From positions 1 to 64,000 of the forward strand of contig JAVJNS010000014.1 of the NCBI GenBank assembly GCA_040217155.1: a stretch of 64,000 nucleotides of DNA, read 5' to 3'. Below are positions 1-8,028 of this stretch, one piece after another. Numbering within the stretch: the first letter of the stretch is position 1; each line of letters begins with the position of its first letter. A model generated the notes under the pieces. That model ran no database searches and had not been told where the DNA came from. It saw nothing but the letters and a program-made list of their open reading frames with translations. Origin of the DNA: Pelagibius sp040217155 (GTDB taxonomy: Bacteria; Pseudomonadota; Alphaproteobacteria; Kiloniellales; Kiloniellaceae). The position numbers and the translations under genes were made by a program.

Positions 1-125
1 TGCTCAGAAAAGCCAAGGCACGCAGCTATGACGCCCTCTGGCGCGCCCTCGGCAACATCTGCGACCTCTTCGAGCCCCAGGAATGCTGGAACTACCTCAA
101 AGATGCAGGCTACGTTGCAGATTAA
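1..125 (+). CDS. IS630-family transposase, C-terminal fragment (cut by window edge)
   Basis: Reading from base 3 gives about 40 residues ending in a stop at 123-125, with YDALWRALGNICDLF followed by FEPQECWNYLKDAGYV. This is the usual C-terminal tail of IS630/Tc1-mariner-type DDE transposases, whose last residues commonly read EPEECxNYLxxAGY. The catalytic DDE core lies upstream, outside the window, so it cannot be said whether the element is intact. The assignment rests on this short tail only, but the pattern is distinctive. Confidence 0.72.
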   Translation, partial: LRKAKARSYDALWRALGNICDLFEPQECWNYLKDAGYVAD

Positions 126-138
126 TCACCCGATGCTC
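1..138 (+). mobile_element. Right end of an IS630-like insertion sequence
   Basis: Thirteen bases after the transposase stop the sequence reads GATGCTC followed by TA (139-140). IS630 elements insert at TA and duplicate it, so the right terminus is probably at about 138. The same GCTC-TA ending is found on the MITE-like element at 8438-8733. The left end is outside the window, so the terminal repeat cannot be confirmed here. Confidence 0.45.
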
Positions 139-148
139 TAGTCATCCT

Positions 149-997
149 CTAAAGCGCCGCCGCGGTGAAGCGGCGGCGCGGCGTTTCCAAGCGGTCCTGG
201 GCGGCGACCAGCTGCAGCTCCTCTTCGCCGCTTTCCAGTGTGGTCTGCAGGATCTCGAAGGCCGCTGCGGCCGCTCTGCTGAGTGCCTCCGGCAGCGAAC
301 CGGTCTTCAGGTAGAAACCGAGGAAGAGGGCCGTCACGGCGTCACCGGCGCCGTTGGGCGCCATCGGCAGGTGTGGCGTGGCGACGTGCCAGGCGCCCGC
401 CGCGCCGACGGCCAGCATCTCCATCTCGTCGACCTCGGCGCCTTCGATCGACAGGCTGGTCACCAGCACCAGCTTCGGCCCGCGCGAAAGCAGCGATTCG
501 GCGGCGGCACGGATCTCGTTCAGGCCCTGCAGCCGGGCGCCGGCCAGAATTTCCAGCTCGTAGAGATTGGGGGTCAGGATGTCGGCGGCAGGCAGGGCGC
601 GTTCCTTCATGAAGGCCGGCACCGCCTCGCGCACGAAGAGGCCGCGTTCGTGGTCGCCCATGACGGGGTCGCAGGTCCAGACTGCCCTTGGGTTGGCCCG
701 GCGCAGCCGCGCCGCGGCGTCCAGCACGACTTCGCCCAGGTCGGCGTCGCCGATGTAACCGGTCAGCAGGGCATCGCAACGGGCCAGTGCCCCGCGCGCG
801 TCCAACCCGTCAATCAAACGGGCGATGTGGCCGGCGCTGAACACCTCTCCCTGGAAGTCGGGGTAACCGGTGTGGTTCGAAAACTGGACGGTGTGGATCG
901 GCCAGACCTCGATGCCCAGACGTTGCAGCGCGAAGACGGCGGCCGAGTTGCCGACATGCCCATAGGCGACGTGGGACTGGATGGAGATCACGTTCAT
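149..997 (-). CDS. pdxY: Pyridoxal kinase PdxY
   Basis: 282 aa, the normal size for PdxY. It phosphorylates pyridoxal to pyridoxal 5'-phosphate in the B6 salvage pathway in the cytoplasm. The N-terminus has the family signature ISIQSHVAYGHVGNSAA (residues 4-20), followed by VQFSNHTGYPDFQG, DPVMGD (110-115) and the ribokinase-fold catalytic motif NGAGDAVTALFLG with the catalytic Asp at about 219. It is transcribed away from the CoA lyase gene with a 169-bp intergenic region between them, and it lies directly downstream of the insertion-sequence end. No truncation is visible. Confidence 0.93.
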   Translation of the reverse strand: MNVISIQSHVAYGHVGNSAAVFALQRLGIEVWPIHTVQFSNHTGYPDFQGEVFSAGHIARLIDGLDARGALARCDALLTGYIGDADLGEVVLDAAARLRRANPRAVWTCDPVMGDHERGLFVREAVPAFMKERALPAADILTPNLYELEILAGARLQGLNEIRAAAESLLSRGPKLVLVTSLSIEGAEVDEMEMLAVGAAGAWHVATPHLPMAPNGAGDAVTALFLGFYLKTGSLPEALSRAAAAAFEILQTTLESGEEELQLVAAQDRLETPRRRFTAAAL

Positions 998-1166
998 GAC
1001 GACTCAATGTTGATTTGCGGCGGTTTAGCAGGCGGCCTGATCGGTGCAGCTTGCCACAGTCCATTGATTCTTTATAGTCGCCAGCCGTGTTCGCAAGTGC
1101 GGTAGAGTTGGCCTGCTTTTCCGGCATCTGCAGACGGCTGAGCAACGAAGCAGGGAGTCCCGATCC

Positions 1167-2048
1167 ATGTCCGCCAGTGCCCGCCCGCGCCGTTCCGTCC
1201 TCTACATGCCCGGCTCCAACGCGCGTGCCCTGGAGAAGGGCCGCGGTCTGCCCGCCGACGGCCTGATCCTCGACCTGGAAGATGCGGTGGCGCCGGATGC
1301 CAAGCAAGCGGCGCGCGACCAAATTCTGGCGGCGTTGAAAGAGGGTGGCTACGGCAAGCGCGAGATCGTCGTGCGCACCAACGCCTTCGACTCTCCCTGG
1401 GGCCGGGACGACGTGAAGGCGATGGCCCGGTCGGGCGCCGACGCCCTGCTGCTGCCCAAAGTCGAGACCGCAGCCATGGTCCACGAACTGGAAAGCCTGA
1501 TGGTGGAAGCCGGCGCGCCGCAGTCCATGGGCATCCAGTGCATGATGGAAACGCCACTCGGCATGCTGAACGCCAAGGAGGTGGCCGGCGCTTCGCCGCG
1601 GATCACTTGCCTGGTTATGGGGACATCCGACCTGGTGAAGGATCTGCAGGCCGCCCATACGCCGGCGCGTCTGCCGGTATTGACCAGTCTCGGTCTCTGC
1701 ATTCTGGCAGCGCGCGCCTACGGCATCGCCATCGTCGACGGCGTCTATCTCGATCTTTCCGACGAGGAGGGTTTCGCGGCACACTGCCTTCAGGGCAAGG
1801 AACTGGGATTTGACGGCAAGACGCTGATTCACCCCAAGACTATCGCCAAGGCCAACGAGACCTTCGCGCCCTCCGCGCAAGAGATTGCCTGGTCACACAG
1901 GATCATCGCCGCCCACGCCGAGGCGGCGGCCGAAGGCAAGGGCGTCGTTGTGGTCGACGGCAAGTTGGTCGAGAATCTGCACGTGGAAGACGCCAGGCGG
2001 TTGGTGGCCCTCTCCGAGGCGATCGCCGGGCTGGAATCCGCGGCATAG
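1167..2048 (+). CDS. HpcH/HpaI-type CoA-ester lyase (malyl-CoA lyase/thioesterase family)
   Basis: 293 aa TIM-barrel protein of the citrate-lyase-beta family. It begins RRSVLYMPGSNARALEK, has LILDLEDAVAP (34-44), the substrate Arg in VVRTNAF (about 70), the Mg ligand Glu in METPLGM (128) and a second acidic ligand in VMGTSDLVKDL (D155). Length and the GTSDLVKDL segment resemble the short Mcl2-type (3S)-malyl-CoA thioesterase of Rhodobacter more than the longer Mcl1 lyase, but I cannot separate these by eye. It is 16 bp upstream of a mesaconyl-CoA hydratase-like gene, so the two are probably co-transcribed and act in the ethylmalonyl-CoA pathway. Confidence 0.82.
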   Translation: MSASARPRRSVLYMPGSNARALEKGRGLPADGLILDLEDAVAPDAKQAARDQILAALKEGGYGKREIVVRTNAFDSPWGRDDVKAMARSGADALLLPKVETAAMVHELESLMVEAGAPQSMGIQCMMETPLGMLNAKEVAGASPRITCLVMGTSDLVKDLQAAHTPARLPVLTSLGLCILAARAYGIAIVDGVYLDLSDEEGFAAHCLQGKELGFDGKTLIHPKTIAKANETFAPSAQEIAWSHRIIAAHAEAAAEGKGVVVVDGKLVENLHVEDARRLVALSEAIAGLESAA

Positions 2049-2064
2049 TCCGGGGGACCTGAAA

Positions 2065-3126
2065 GTGTCGAAGCATAATTCCGGCAACTACTTTGAGGAT
2101 TTCCGCCTCGGCCAGGTGCTGAGTCACGCCACTCCGCGCACGGTGACGGCGGGCGATCAGGCGCTCTACACCGCGCTCTACGGATCGCGCTTTGCCTTGC
2201 AATCCTCCGATGAATTCGCCCGGGCCTGCGGCCTGCCGGCAGCGCCAATCGACGATCTTCTGACCTTTCACGTGGTCTTCGGAAAGACCGTCCCGGACAT
2301 CTCATTGAATGCCGTTGCCAATCTCGGGTACGCCGGCGGCCGATTTCTGGCGCCGGTCTATCCGGGAGACACACTCTCCGCGCAGAGCGAGGTGGTCGGC
2401 CTCAAGGAGAACTCCAATGGCAAGACCGGCGTGGTCTACGTGCGCAGCCGCGGCACCAATCAGCGTGGCGAGGCGGTTGTAGAGTACACGCGCTGGGTCA
2501 TGGTCAGTAAACGCAGTGCCGACTCGCCGCCGCCGCAGACTGTGCTGCCCGACCTCCCCGAGGCGGTCACGGCCGATCGCCTGGCGGTGCCGGAAACGCT
2601 CGACTTTTCAGCCTTTGACGAGGCGGCGTCGGGCAGCGCCTGTCGCTGGGGCGACTATGAGGTGGGCGAGAAAATCGACCACGGCGATGCCATGACCATC
2701 GAGGAGGCGGAACACCAACTGGCGACGCGGCTCTATCAGAACACCGCGCGGGTCCACTTCAACCAGCATGTCGAAAGCCAGGGACGTTTCGGGCGGCGCA
2801 TTGTCTACGGCGGCCATGTGATCTCCCTGGCTCGGGCGTTGTCGTTCAACGGCCTCGGCAATGCGGTGAGGATCGCCGCCATCAATGCCGGTGCCCATGC
2901 CGGGCCGACCTTTGCCGGCGACACGATCTATGCCTGGTCGCAGGTCCTCGACAAGTTGAAAATCGCCGGCCGCAGCGACCTCGCCGCTCTGCGCCTGCGC
3001 ACCGTGGCCGCCAAGAACCTGGAATGTTGTGCCTTCCCAGATGAAGCGGTGTCCGAGGAAAGCCACGGGCGGTATCACCCCGCCGTCGTGCTCGACCTCG
3101 ACTACACGGTGCTGCTGCCGCAGTAA
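2065..3126 (+). CDS. MaoC-family dehydratase, mesaconyl-CoA hydratase-like
   Basis: 353 aa from a GTG start at 2065. The reading frame is open further upstream, but that part overlaps the lyase gene and is not protein-like. Two hotdog halves are seen: residues about 5-150 (NYFEDFRLGQVLSHATPRTV ... YPGDTLSAQSEVVGLKEN) and about 205-350 (WGDYEVGEKIDHG ... VHFNQHVESQGRFGRRIVYGGHV). Length and the FGRRIVYGGH motif fit mesaconyl-CoA hydratase (beta-methylmalyl-CoA dehydratase). Adjacency to the CoA-ester lyase supports a role in the ethylmalonyl-CoA pathway. The exact substrate is inferred. Confidence 0.8.
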   Translation: MSKHNSGNYFEDFRLGQVLSHATPRTVTAGDQALYTALYGSRFALQSSDEFARACGLPAAPIDDLLTFHVVFGKTVPDISLNAVANLGYAGGRFLAPVYPGDTLSAQSEVVGLKENSNGKTGVVYVRSRGTNQRGEAVVEYTRWVMVSKRSADSPPPQTVLPDLPEAVTADRLAVPETLDFSAFDEAASGSACRWGDYEVGEKIDHGDAMTIEEAEHQLATRLYQNTARVHFNQHVESQGRFGRRIVYGGHVISLARALSFNGLGNAVRIAAINAGAHAGPTFAGDTIYAWSQVLDKLKIAGRSDLAALRLRTVAAKNLECCAFPDEAVSEESHGRYHPAVVLDLDYTVLLPQ

Positions 3127-4170
3127 GGGCGGTGTGGCCCGATATCTGGTATCTATTCGGACCACACCCACAAAATTTGGTTGAATCGCGGGAATCGCTG
3201 CTGTAATGAGTGAGGCGCCGGGTGCAGCAAGGTTTCCCTCGTTGCGGCGTACCCCGGAAGAGAGGGCACTACCCGACGCCTCAAGAGCTGGATCCAGCTC
3301 AACGCGATCGCGGCGGCGAACGAGTCCTTTACCAGCCTTCGCGCGCGGATACCGGGCCTGGCGTGACCGATAATGCGCAGCGAGATCGCCGACCTCCCCG
3401 AGGGGAGCGAACTCACCCGGTCGGGCGGACCGTCCTCGTCGCTCTCCTCTCCGACGTTCGATCCAGTCCTTCCTCCTGAAGGCAGAGCCTCGCCGGAGGT
3501 CCGGTGGTTCGTTCCAGGGCACGGGCGGAACCCCGGGGGATCCCTCTCCGTACAGGCGACTGCGCGAGGCAGGCCCCTGTCATCGGGTCTCCGGAAGACC
3601 GCCGCTTGCGCGAACCGTCTTCCGGGCCGCCAAAGGCTCCACGGGGGAACCTTTCTTGGCCGGTGAAACCGTCACACAAGTCCCCGGGGGAACCTGTGCG
3701 GTCCCGGACTGGCCAACTCCCCGACACGGGGGAAGGGGAGCGGCCATCGCCGGAAAGTGCAGTGTCGAAGTTCGACCGACACCTCCCATCCTTCAGCTGA
3801 GATCTGCAGGGCAACCCAGCTTCCGGTGCCGGATGGATAACTCCCGAGGAAGCCTTCCATCCCCGGATCGCGGCTGACGCGTCCCTCCCGGGCGACCGGG
3901 ATCCTCGAGAGGATCGCCGAACCCGGTCGGCCTCCGGTCCGAAGACCGCCGCCTCTGCGACACCCGGTCCGAAGACCTGAGCCACGAAGGCCGAAGGGAA
4001 CCAAAGCTCCCTCGAGACCGCTGCAATCCGTCCGGACCGAAGAACCCGAAGGTTCACTGATCCCCCGAACTGCATCTCCTGCGAGCCGAAGCTCTCAGAG
4101 AGGGCCGCACCCGCCGTTTTCCGGCGCTTTCACGTGCAAGAAGATGCTCGCGCGAATTGCAGGGGGCGAC
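3127..4170. other. Long intergenic region, hairpin-rich, no convincing gene
   Basis: More than 1 kb without a credible gene. Around 3213-3365 one + frame without a start codon reads like a gene remnant (RRLKSWIQLNAIAAANESF, then a stop), but I cannot name it. From about 3374 to 4100 there are many short inverted repeats: the 16-bp palindrome GATCCTCGAGAGGATC near 3900-3915, and GGTC-CGAA-GACC type stem-loops. The 14-mer CCGGTCCGAAGACC occurs at 3934-3947 and again at 3964-3977, with diverged copies near 3585 and 4034. The open frames on both strands have low-complexity Arg/Ser/Pro content and look like GC-driven artefacts. A structured RNA, a decayed gene or spacer DNA are all possible. Confidence 0.5.
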
Positions 4171-4171
4171 A

Positions 4172-4262
4172 ATGTGAAATTACCAAATTCGGCGAATTTC
4201 TTGTGCATAATTTCCCCAAGACTGCACAATTCCTTCACATCTTGCCCACAGGTCTGTCCACA
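4172..4262. promoter_or_regulatory. AT-rich stretch with DnaA-box-like sites at 11-bp spacing
   Basis: An AT-rich stretch (about 4172-4218), unusual in this GC-rich DNA, contains TTATGCACA on the minus strand at 4202-4210, which fits the DnaA consensus TTATNCACA. It is followed by four same-orientation 9-mers ending in CACA: GACTGCACA (4220-4228), TCCTTCACA (4231-4239), TTGCCCACA (4242-4250) and CTGTCCACA (4254-4262). These are 11, 11 and 12 bp apart and have 2-3 mismatches to the consensus. Two GANTC sites (4287-4291, 4451-4455) lie just downstream. This resembles an arrayed set of weak DnaA sites beside an unwinding region, but it could instead bind an sdh regulator. Confidence 0.4.
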
Positions 4263-4400
4263 GACCCGCTCACGAAGCGGTCGTCGGACTCTTACGAAAG
4301 CCTGTCGATCTTCGACCGGAAGTTGGCGGCCGTGCTGAACTCAAGGCCTTGACGGGCGGCAACCCGCAGCCGCTCCAATGGCCGGGCCCGGGCGCTCACG

Positions 4401-4429
4401 TTGACTTATGCTGCGCTGCGTTCTACATC
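4401..4429 (+). promoter_or_regulatory. Candidate sigma-70 promoter of the sdh operon
   Basis: TTGACT (4401-4406) and TACATC (4424-4429) are separated by 17 bp, the ideal spacing. The -35 box matches 5 of 6 and the -10 box 3 of 6 consensus bases. Transcription would start near 4436, giving a leader of about 110 nt before the sdhC ATG. No start site can be confirmed from sequence alone. Confidence 0.45.
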
Positions 4430-4546
4430 ACAAGCCAGCAAAAAAGACAGATTCTCTTGAGGCTTCCGCAGTAGACTTGCGCCGCCAAGCACACAAGTCT
4501 CGTGCGAGATTTAGACAGCAGCAATAAGCCCGAAGGCACCCGAAGC

Positions 4547-4942
4547 ATGATTTCGTCCAACAGGCCGCTCTCGCCGCATCTGCAGGTCTATCGTCCGCAG
4601 ATCACTTCCATGCTGTCCATTCTGCACCGTTTGACCGGTGTGGCGCTGGCCTTCGGCACCCTGCTGCTGACCTACTGGCTGGTGGCCGCGGCCTCCGGTC
4701 CGGAAGCCTTCGCCGGCGCGCAAGACGTGATCGGCTCCTTCATCGGCAGGCTGTTGCTCTTCGGCTGGAGCTTTGCGCTCTTCTATCACCTCTGCAACGG
4801 CATCCGGCACTTGGTCTGGGACGCCGGCTACGGTTTTGAGATCGAAACCGCGCAGCGCAGCGGGCTCATCGTAGTCGGCGCTTCGGTGCTGTTGACGCTG
4901 GTGAGTTGGGTGGCCGGTTACATCATGATGGGAGGGGCTTGA
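4547..4942 (+). CDS. sdhC: Succinate dehydrogenase cytochrome b556 subunit
   Basis: 131 aa from ATG 4547. A GTG at 4502 is in frame, but SdhC proteins characteristically begin near NRPLSPHLQVYRPQ, which supports the later start. Three membrane helices are visible. SILHRLTG (24-31) is the quinone-site motif, and HLCNGIRHLVWD carries the haem-ligand His (H81 or H88). It anchors complex II in the cytoplasmic membrane and takes part in ubiquinone reduction. First gene of sdhCDAB, 3 bp before sdhD. Confidence 0.93.
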   Translation: MISSNRPLSPHLQVYRPQITSMLSILHRLTGVALAFGTLLLTYWLVAAASGPEAFAGAQDVIGSFIGRLLLFGWSFALFYHLCNGIRHLVWDAGYGFEIETAQRSGLIVVGASVLLTLVSWVAGYIMMGGA

Positions 4943-4945
4943 GCG

Positions 4946-5329
4946 ATGAGCCTGCGCTCCCCACTTGGCCGCGTGCGCGGCCTCGGTTCGGCCAAGGACG
5001 GGACCGGACACTGGTGGGCCCAACGTCTGACTGCGCTGGCGCTGGTCCCCCTGACGATCTGGTTCTGCATCTCGGTGATCGCCATGACCGGCGCCGACTA
5101 CGCGGCCGTCGTCAACTGGATCGGCTCACCGCTGGTCGCCGGCCTGCTGGTGCTGTTGGTCGCCGCGACCTTCTATCACGCGACGCTGGGTTTGCAGGTT
5201 GTCATCGAGGACTATGTTCATGGCGAGATGACGAAGATCGTGCTGCTGCTCGCCGTGAAGGCGCTGGCCATCGTGCTTGCACTTTCGGCGATCCTCTCGG
5301 TCCTGACCCTGTTGTTCACCCGCGCCTGA
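4946..5329 (+). CDS. sdhD: Succinate dehydrogenase membrane anchor subunit
   Basis: 127 aa, the usual size. GTGHWWAQRLTALALVPL (19-36) precedes the first of three transmembrane helices. FYHATLGLQVVIEDYVH (77-93) contains the haem-b ligand His78 and the conserved GLQVVIEDY segment of alphaproteobacterial SdhD. With SdhC it forms the membrane domain and quinone pocket of complex II. It is followed after 22 bp by sdhA. Confidence 0.93.
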   Translation: MSLRSPLGRVRGLGSAKDGTGHWWAQRLTALALVPLTIWFCISVIAMTGADYAAVVNWIGSPLVAGLLVLLVAATFYHATLGLQVVIEDYVHGEMTKIVLLLAVKALAIVLALSAILSVLTLLFTRA

Positions 5330-5351
5330 AGCCGCAAGTCGAGAGTCGCAT

Positions 5352-7139
5352 ATGACCAAGTCTTACGAGGTAATCGATCACACCTACGATGTTGTCGTGG
5401 TGGGCGCCGGCGGCGCCGGGTTGCGCGCCACCCTGGGCCTGGCGGAAGCCGGCTTGAAGACGGCCTGTATCACCAAGGTGTTTCCGACACGGAGCCATAC
5501 CGTGGCCGCCCAGGGCGGCGTTTCCGCCTCGCTCGGCAACATGGGCGAGGACGACTGGCGTTGGCATATGTACGACACCGTGAAGGGATCCGACTGGCTC
5601 GGCGACCAGGACGCCATCGAATACATGGTGCGCGAAGCGGTGCCGGCGATCCTCGAGCTCGAGCACTACGGCATGCCGTTCAGCCGCACCGAGGACGGCA
5701 AAATCTATCAGCGCCCCTTCGGCGGCATGACCACCCACTTCGGTGAAGGCATCGCCCAGCGCACCTGCGCGGCGGCCGACCGTACCGGCCACGCCATGCT
5801 GCACACCCTCTATCAGCAGTCGCTGCGCCAGCACGCCGAGTTCTACATCGAGTATTTTGCCCTCGACCTCATTATGGAAGAGGGTGTCTGCCGCGGCATC
5901 ATGGCCTGGAACCTGGACGACGGCACCATTCACCGCTTCCGCTCGCAGACGGTGATCATCGCCACCGGCGGTTACGGCCGGGTCTACTTCTCCTGCACCG
6001 GCGCCCATACTCAGACCGGCGACGGCAACGCCATGGTGCTGCGCGCCGGCCTGCCGCTGCAGGACATGGAGTTCGTCCAGTTTCATCCGACCGGGATTTA
6101 TGGCGCTGGCTGCCTGATCACCGAGGGCGCGCGCGGGGAGGGCGGCTATCTCACCAATTCCGAAGGCGAGCGCTTCATGGAACGTTACGCCCCTTCGGCC
6201 AAGGACCTGGCCAGCCGCGACGTGGTCAGCCGCGCCATGACCATGGAGATCCGCGAGGGCCGCGGTGTCGGCGCCGGCGACGACCACATCCACCTGCATC
6301 TGGAACACCTGGCGCCCGAGCTGCTGCACCAGCGCCTGCCGGGAATCTCGGAATCTGCGCGCATTTTCGCCGGTGTCGACGTGACCAAGGAGCCGATCCC
6401 GGTGATCCCGACCTGCCACTACAACATGGGCGGCATCCCGGCCCTGTGGAGCGGCGAGGCGGTGACCGAGAAGGACGGCGATCCCAACACCGTAGTGCCG
6501 GGTCTCATGGCCATCGGCGAGGCGGCCTGCGTTTCTGTGCACGGCGCCAACCGCCTCGGGTCCAACTCGTTGCTCGACCTGGTGGTCTTCGGCCGCTCCG
6601 CCGCCAAGCGCTGCGCCGAGATCCTTACCCCCGGCGAGAAGCAGGCGCCGATGGCGACCGGTGCCGGTGACGAGGCACTCGACCGCTTCGACCGACTACG
6701 CCACGCCGATGGCGAAGTCCCGACGGCGGCGCTGCGCGACGAGATGCAGCGCGCCATGCAGGGCCATGCGGCGGTGTTCCGTACCGGCGAAATCCTCGAC
6801 GAGGGTATCGAGAAACTGCAGACCGCTTGGGATAAGCGGGGCCAGGTAAAGGTCAATGACCGCACCCTGATCTGGAATTCCGATCTGGTTGAGACGCTGG
6901 AACTCGACAATCTTATGTTCCAGGCCAAGGTGACCATGGAGTCGGCCGGCAACCGCACGGAAAGCCGCGGCGCCCATGCCCGCGAGGACTATCCAGACCG
7001 TGACGACGTGAACTGGATGAAGCACAGCTTGGTGTGGTGCGGCGAAGACGGCGAGGTGAACTTCGGTGATCGACCGGTCAACCTCAACACCCTGACGAAC
7101 GAAGTGCAGACCTTCCCGCCCAAGGCCCGGGTCTACTGA
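5352..7139 (+). CDS. sdhA: Succinate dehydrogenase flavoprotein subunit
   Basis: 595 aa, full length for SdhA. The dinucleotide fold GAGGAGLRA is at 18-26, and SHTVAAQGG (48-56) contains the His that carries covalent FAD. HFGEGIAQRTCAAADRTGH and QFHPTGIYGAGCLITEGARGEGG are conserved fumarate reductase/SDH segments around the active site. It oxidises succinate to fumarate on the cytoplasmic side of complex II and passes electrons to SdhB. The C-terminal NRTESRGAHAREDYPDRDD segment is also typical. Confidence 0.96.
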   Translation: MTKSYEVIDHTYDVVVVGAGGAGLRATLGLAEAGLKTACITKVFPTRSHTVAAQGGVSASLGNMGEDDWRWHMYDTVKGSDWLGDQDAIEYMVREAVPAILELEHYGMPFSRTEDGKIYQRPFGGMTTHFGEGIAQRTCAAADRTGHAMLHTLYQQSLRQHAEFYIEYFALDLIMEEGVCRGIMAWNLDDGTIHRFRSQTVIIATGGYGRVYFSCTGAHTQTGDGNAMVLRAGLPLQDMEFVQFHPTGIYGAGCLITEGARGEGGYLTNSEGERFMERYAPSAKDLASRDVVSRAMTMEIREGRGVGAGDDHIHLHLEHLAPELLHQRLPGISESARIFAGVDVTKEPIPVIPTCHYNMGGIPALWSGEAVTEKDGDPNTVVPGLMAIGEAACVSVHGANRLGSNSLLDLVVFGRSAAKRCAEILTPGEKQAPMATGAGDEALDRFDRLRHADGEVPTAALRDEMQRAMQGHAAVFRTGEILDEGIEKLQTAWDKRGQVKVNDRTLIWNSDLVETLELDNLMFQAKVTMESAGNRTESRGAHAREDYPDRDDVNWMKHSLVWCGEDGEVNFGDRPVNLNTLTNEVQTFPPKARVY

Positions 7140-7192
7140 CGACGCCTTTGTTGATGAGCCTTCCCGCAGCCTAGTGCGAGAGAAAGATTTCG

Positions 7193-7972
7193 ATGGTTGA
7201 GTTCGCCCTTCCCGCAAATTCCAAAATTGGTACCGGTAAATCCTGGCCGAAGCCGGAGGCCGCCAGGAACATCAAGATGTTCCGGGTCTATCGCTGGAAC
7301 CCGGATGATGGCGCGAACCCGCAGGTCGACACCTTCGAGGTCGACCTCGACGACTGCGGACCGATGGTCCTCGACGCGCTCATCAAGATCAAGAACGAGA
7401 TCGATCCGACTCTGACCTTTCGCCGTTCCTGTCGCGAGGGTGTCTGCGGCTCCTGCGCCATGAATATCGACGGCACCAACACCCTGGCTTGCACCAAGTA
7501 CGTCCATGACGTCGAGGGCGAGGTGAAGGTCTACCCGCTGCCGCATTTGCCGGTGGTGAAAGACCTGGTGCCCGATCTGACCCACGTCTATGCACAGTAC
7601 GCTTCCATCGAACCCTGGCTGAAGGCGGAAACCCCGGCGCCGGAGCGCGAGCGTCTGCAGACGCCGGAAGAGCGCGAGAAGCTCGACGGCCTCTGGGAAT
7701 GCATCCTGTGTTTTTCCTGTTCGACGTCCTGCCCCAGCTATTGGTGGAACGGTGACCGCTACCTTGGCCCGGCCATTCTTTTGCAGGCTTACCGCTGGAT
7801 CGCCGACAGCCGCGACGAAGCGGCGGGCGAGCGGCTCGACCAGTTGGAGGATCCCTTCCGGCTATACCGTTGCCACACCATCATGAACTGCACCAAGACC
7901 TGTCCCAAGAGCCTCAATCCGGCCAAAGCCATCGCCGAGATCAAGAAGCTGATGATCGAGCGCAAGGGCTAA
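7193..7972 (+). CDS. sdhB: Succinate dehydrogenase iron-sulfur subunit
   Basis: 259 aa. The 2Fe-2S ligands are in SCREGVCGSCAM (C80, C85, C88) with C100. The 4Fe-4S/3Fe-4S ligands are in CILCFSCSTSCPSYWW (C170-C180) and CHTIMNCTKTCPKSLNP (C227-C237). It transfers electrons from FAD to the quinone site. It is 53 bp after sdhA and is the last clear sdh gene. No T-rich terminator is seen after it. Confidence 0.96.
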   Translation: MVEFALPANSKIGTGKSWPKPEAARNIKMFRVYRWNPDDGANPQVDTFEVDLDDCGPMVLDALIKIKNEIDPTLTFRRSCREGVCGSCAMNIDGTNTLACTKYVHDVEGEVKVYPLPHLPVVKDLVPDLTHVYAQYASIEPWLKAETPAPERERLQTPEEREKLDGLWECILCFSCSTSCPSYWWNGDRYLGPAILLQAYRWIADSRDEAAGERLDQLEDPFRLYRCHTIMNCTKTCPKSLNPAKAIAEIKKLMIERKG

Positions 7973-8028
7973 GCTCCGTTTCCCACGCGACACTGGCCAG
8001 CTTCAACGCGGCGCTCTATTTCTAACCT

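Noticed and set aside
1885..2064. Upstream extension of the MaoC gene frame
   Set aside because: It overlaps the CoA-lyase gene in another frame, and the sequence does not resemble the hydratase family; the GTG at 2065 gives the usual length.
3206..3373. 55-codon frame from ATG 3206 (MSEAPGAARFPSLRRT)
   Set aside because: Basic low-complexity sequence, no ribosome site and no known family; an overlapping frame looks more protein-like but has no start codon.
3413..4075. 220-codon open frame on the minus strand in the long gap
   Set aside because: Composition is Arg/Ser/Pro/Gly-rich with no recognisable motif, and frames on the other strand are equally open; this is a GC-content artefact.
5316..6542. 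408-codon minus-strand frame opposite sdhA
   Set aside because: Typical GC-rich shadow with His/Val/Gly-rich composition; sdhA is unambiguous on the other strand.
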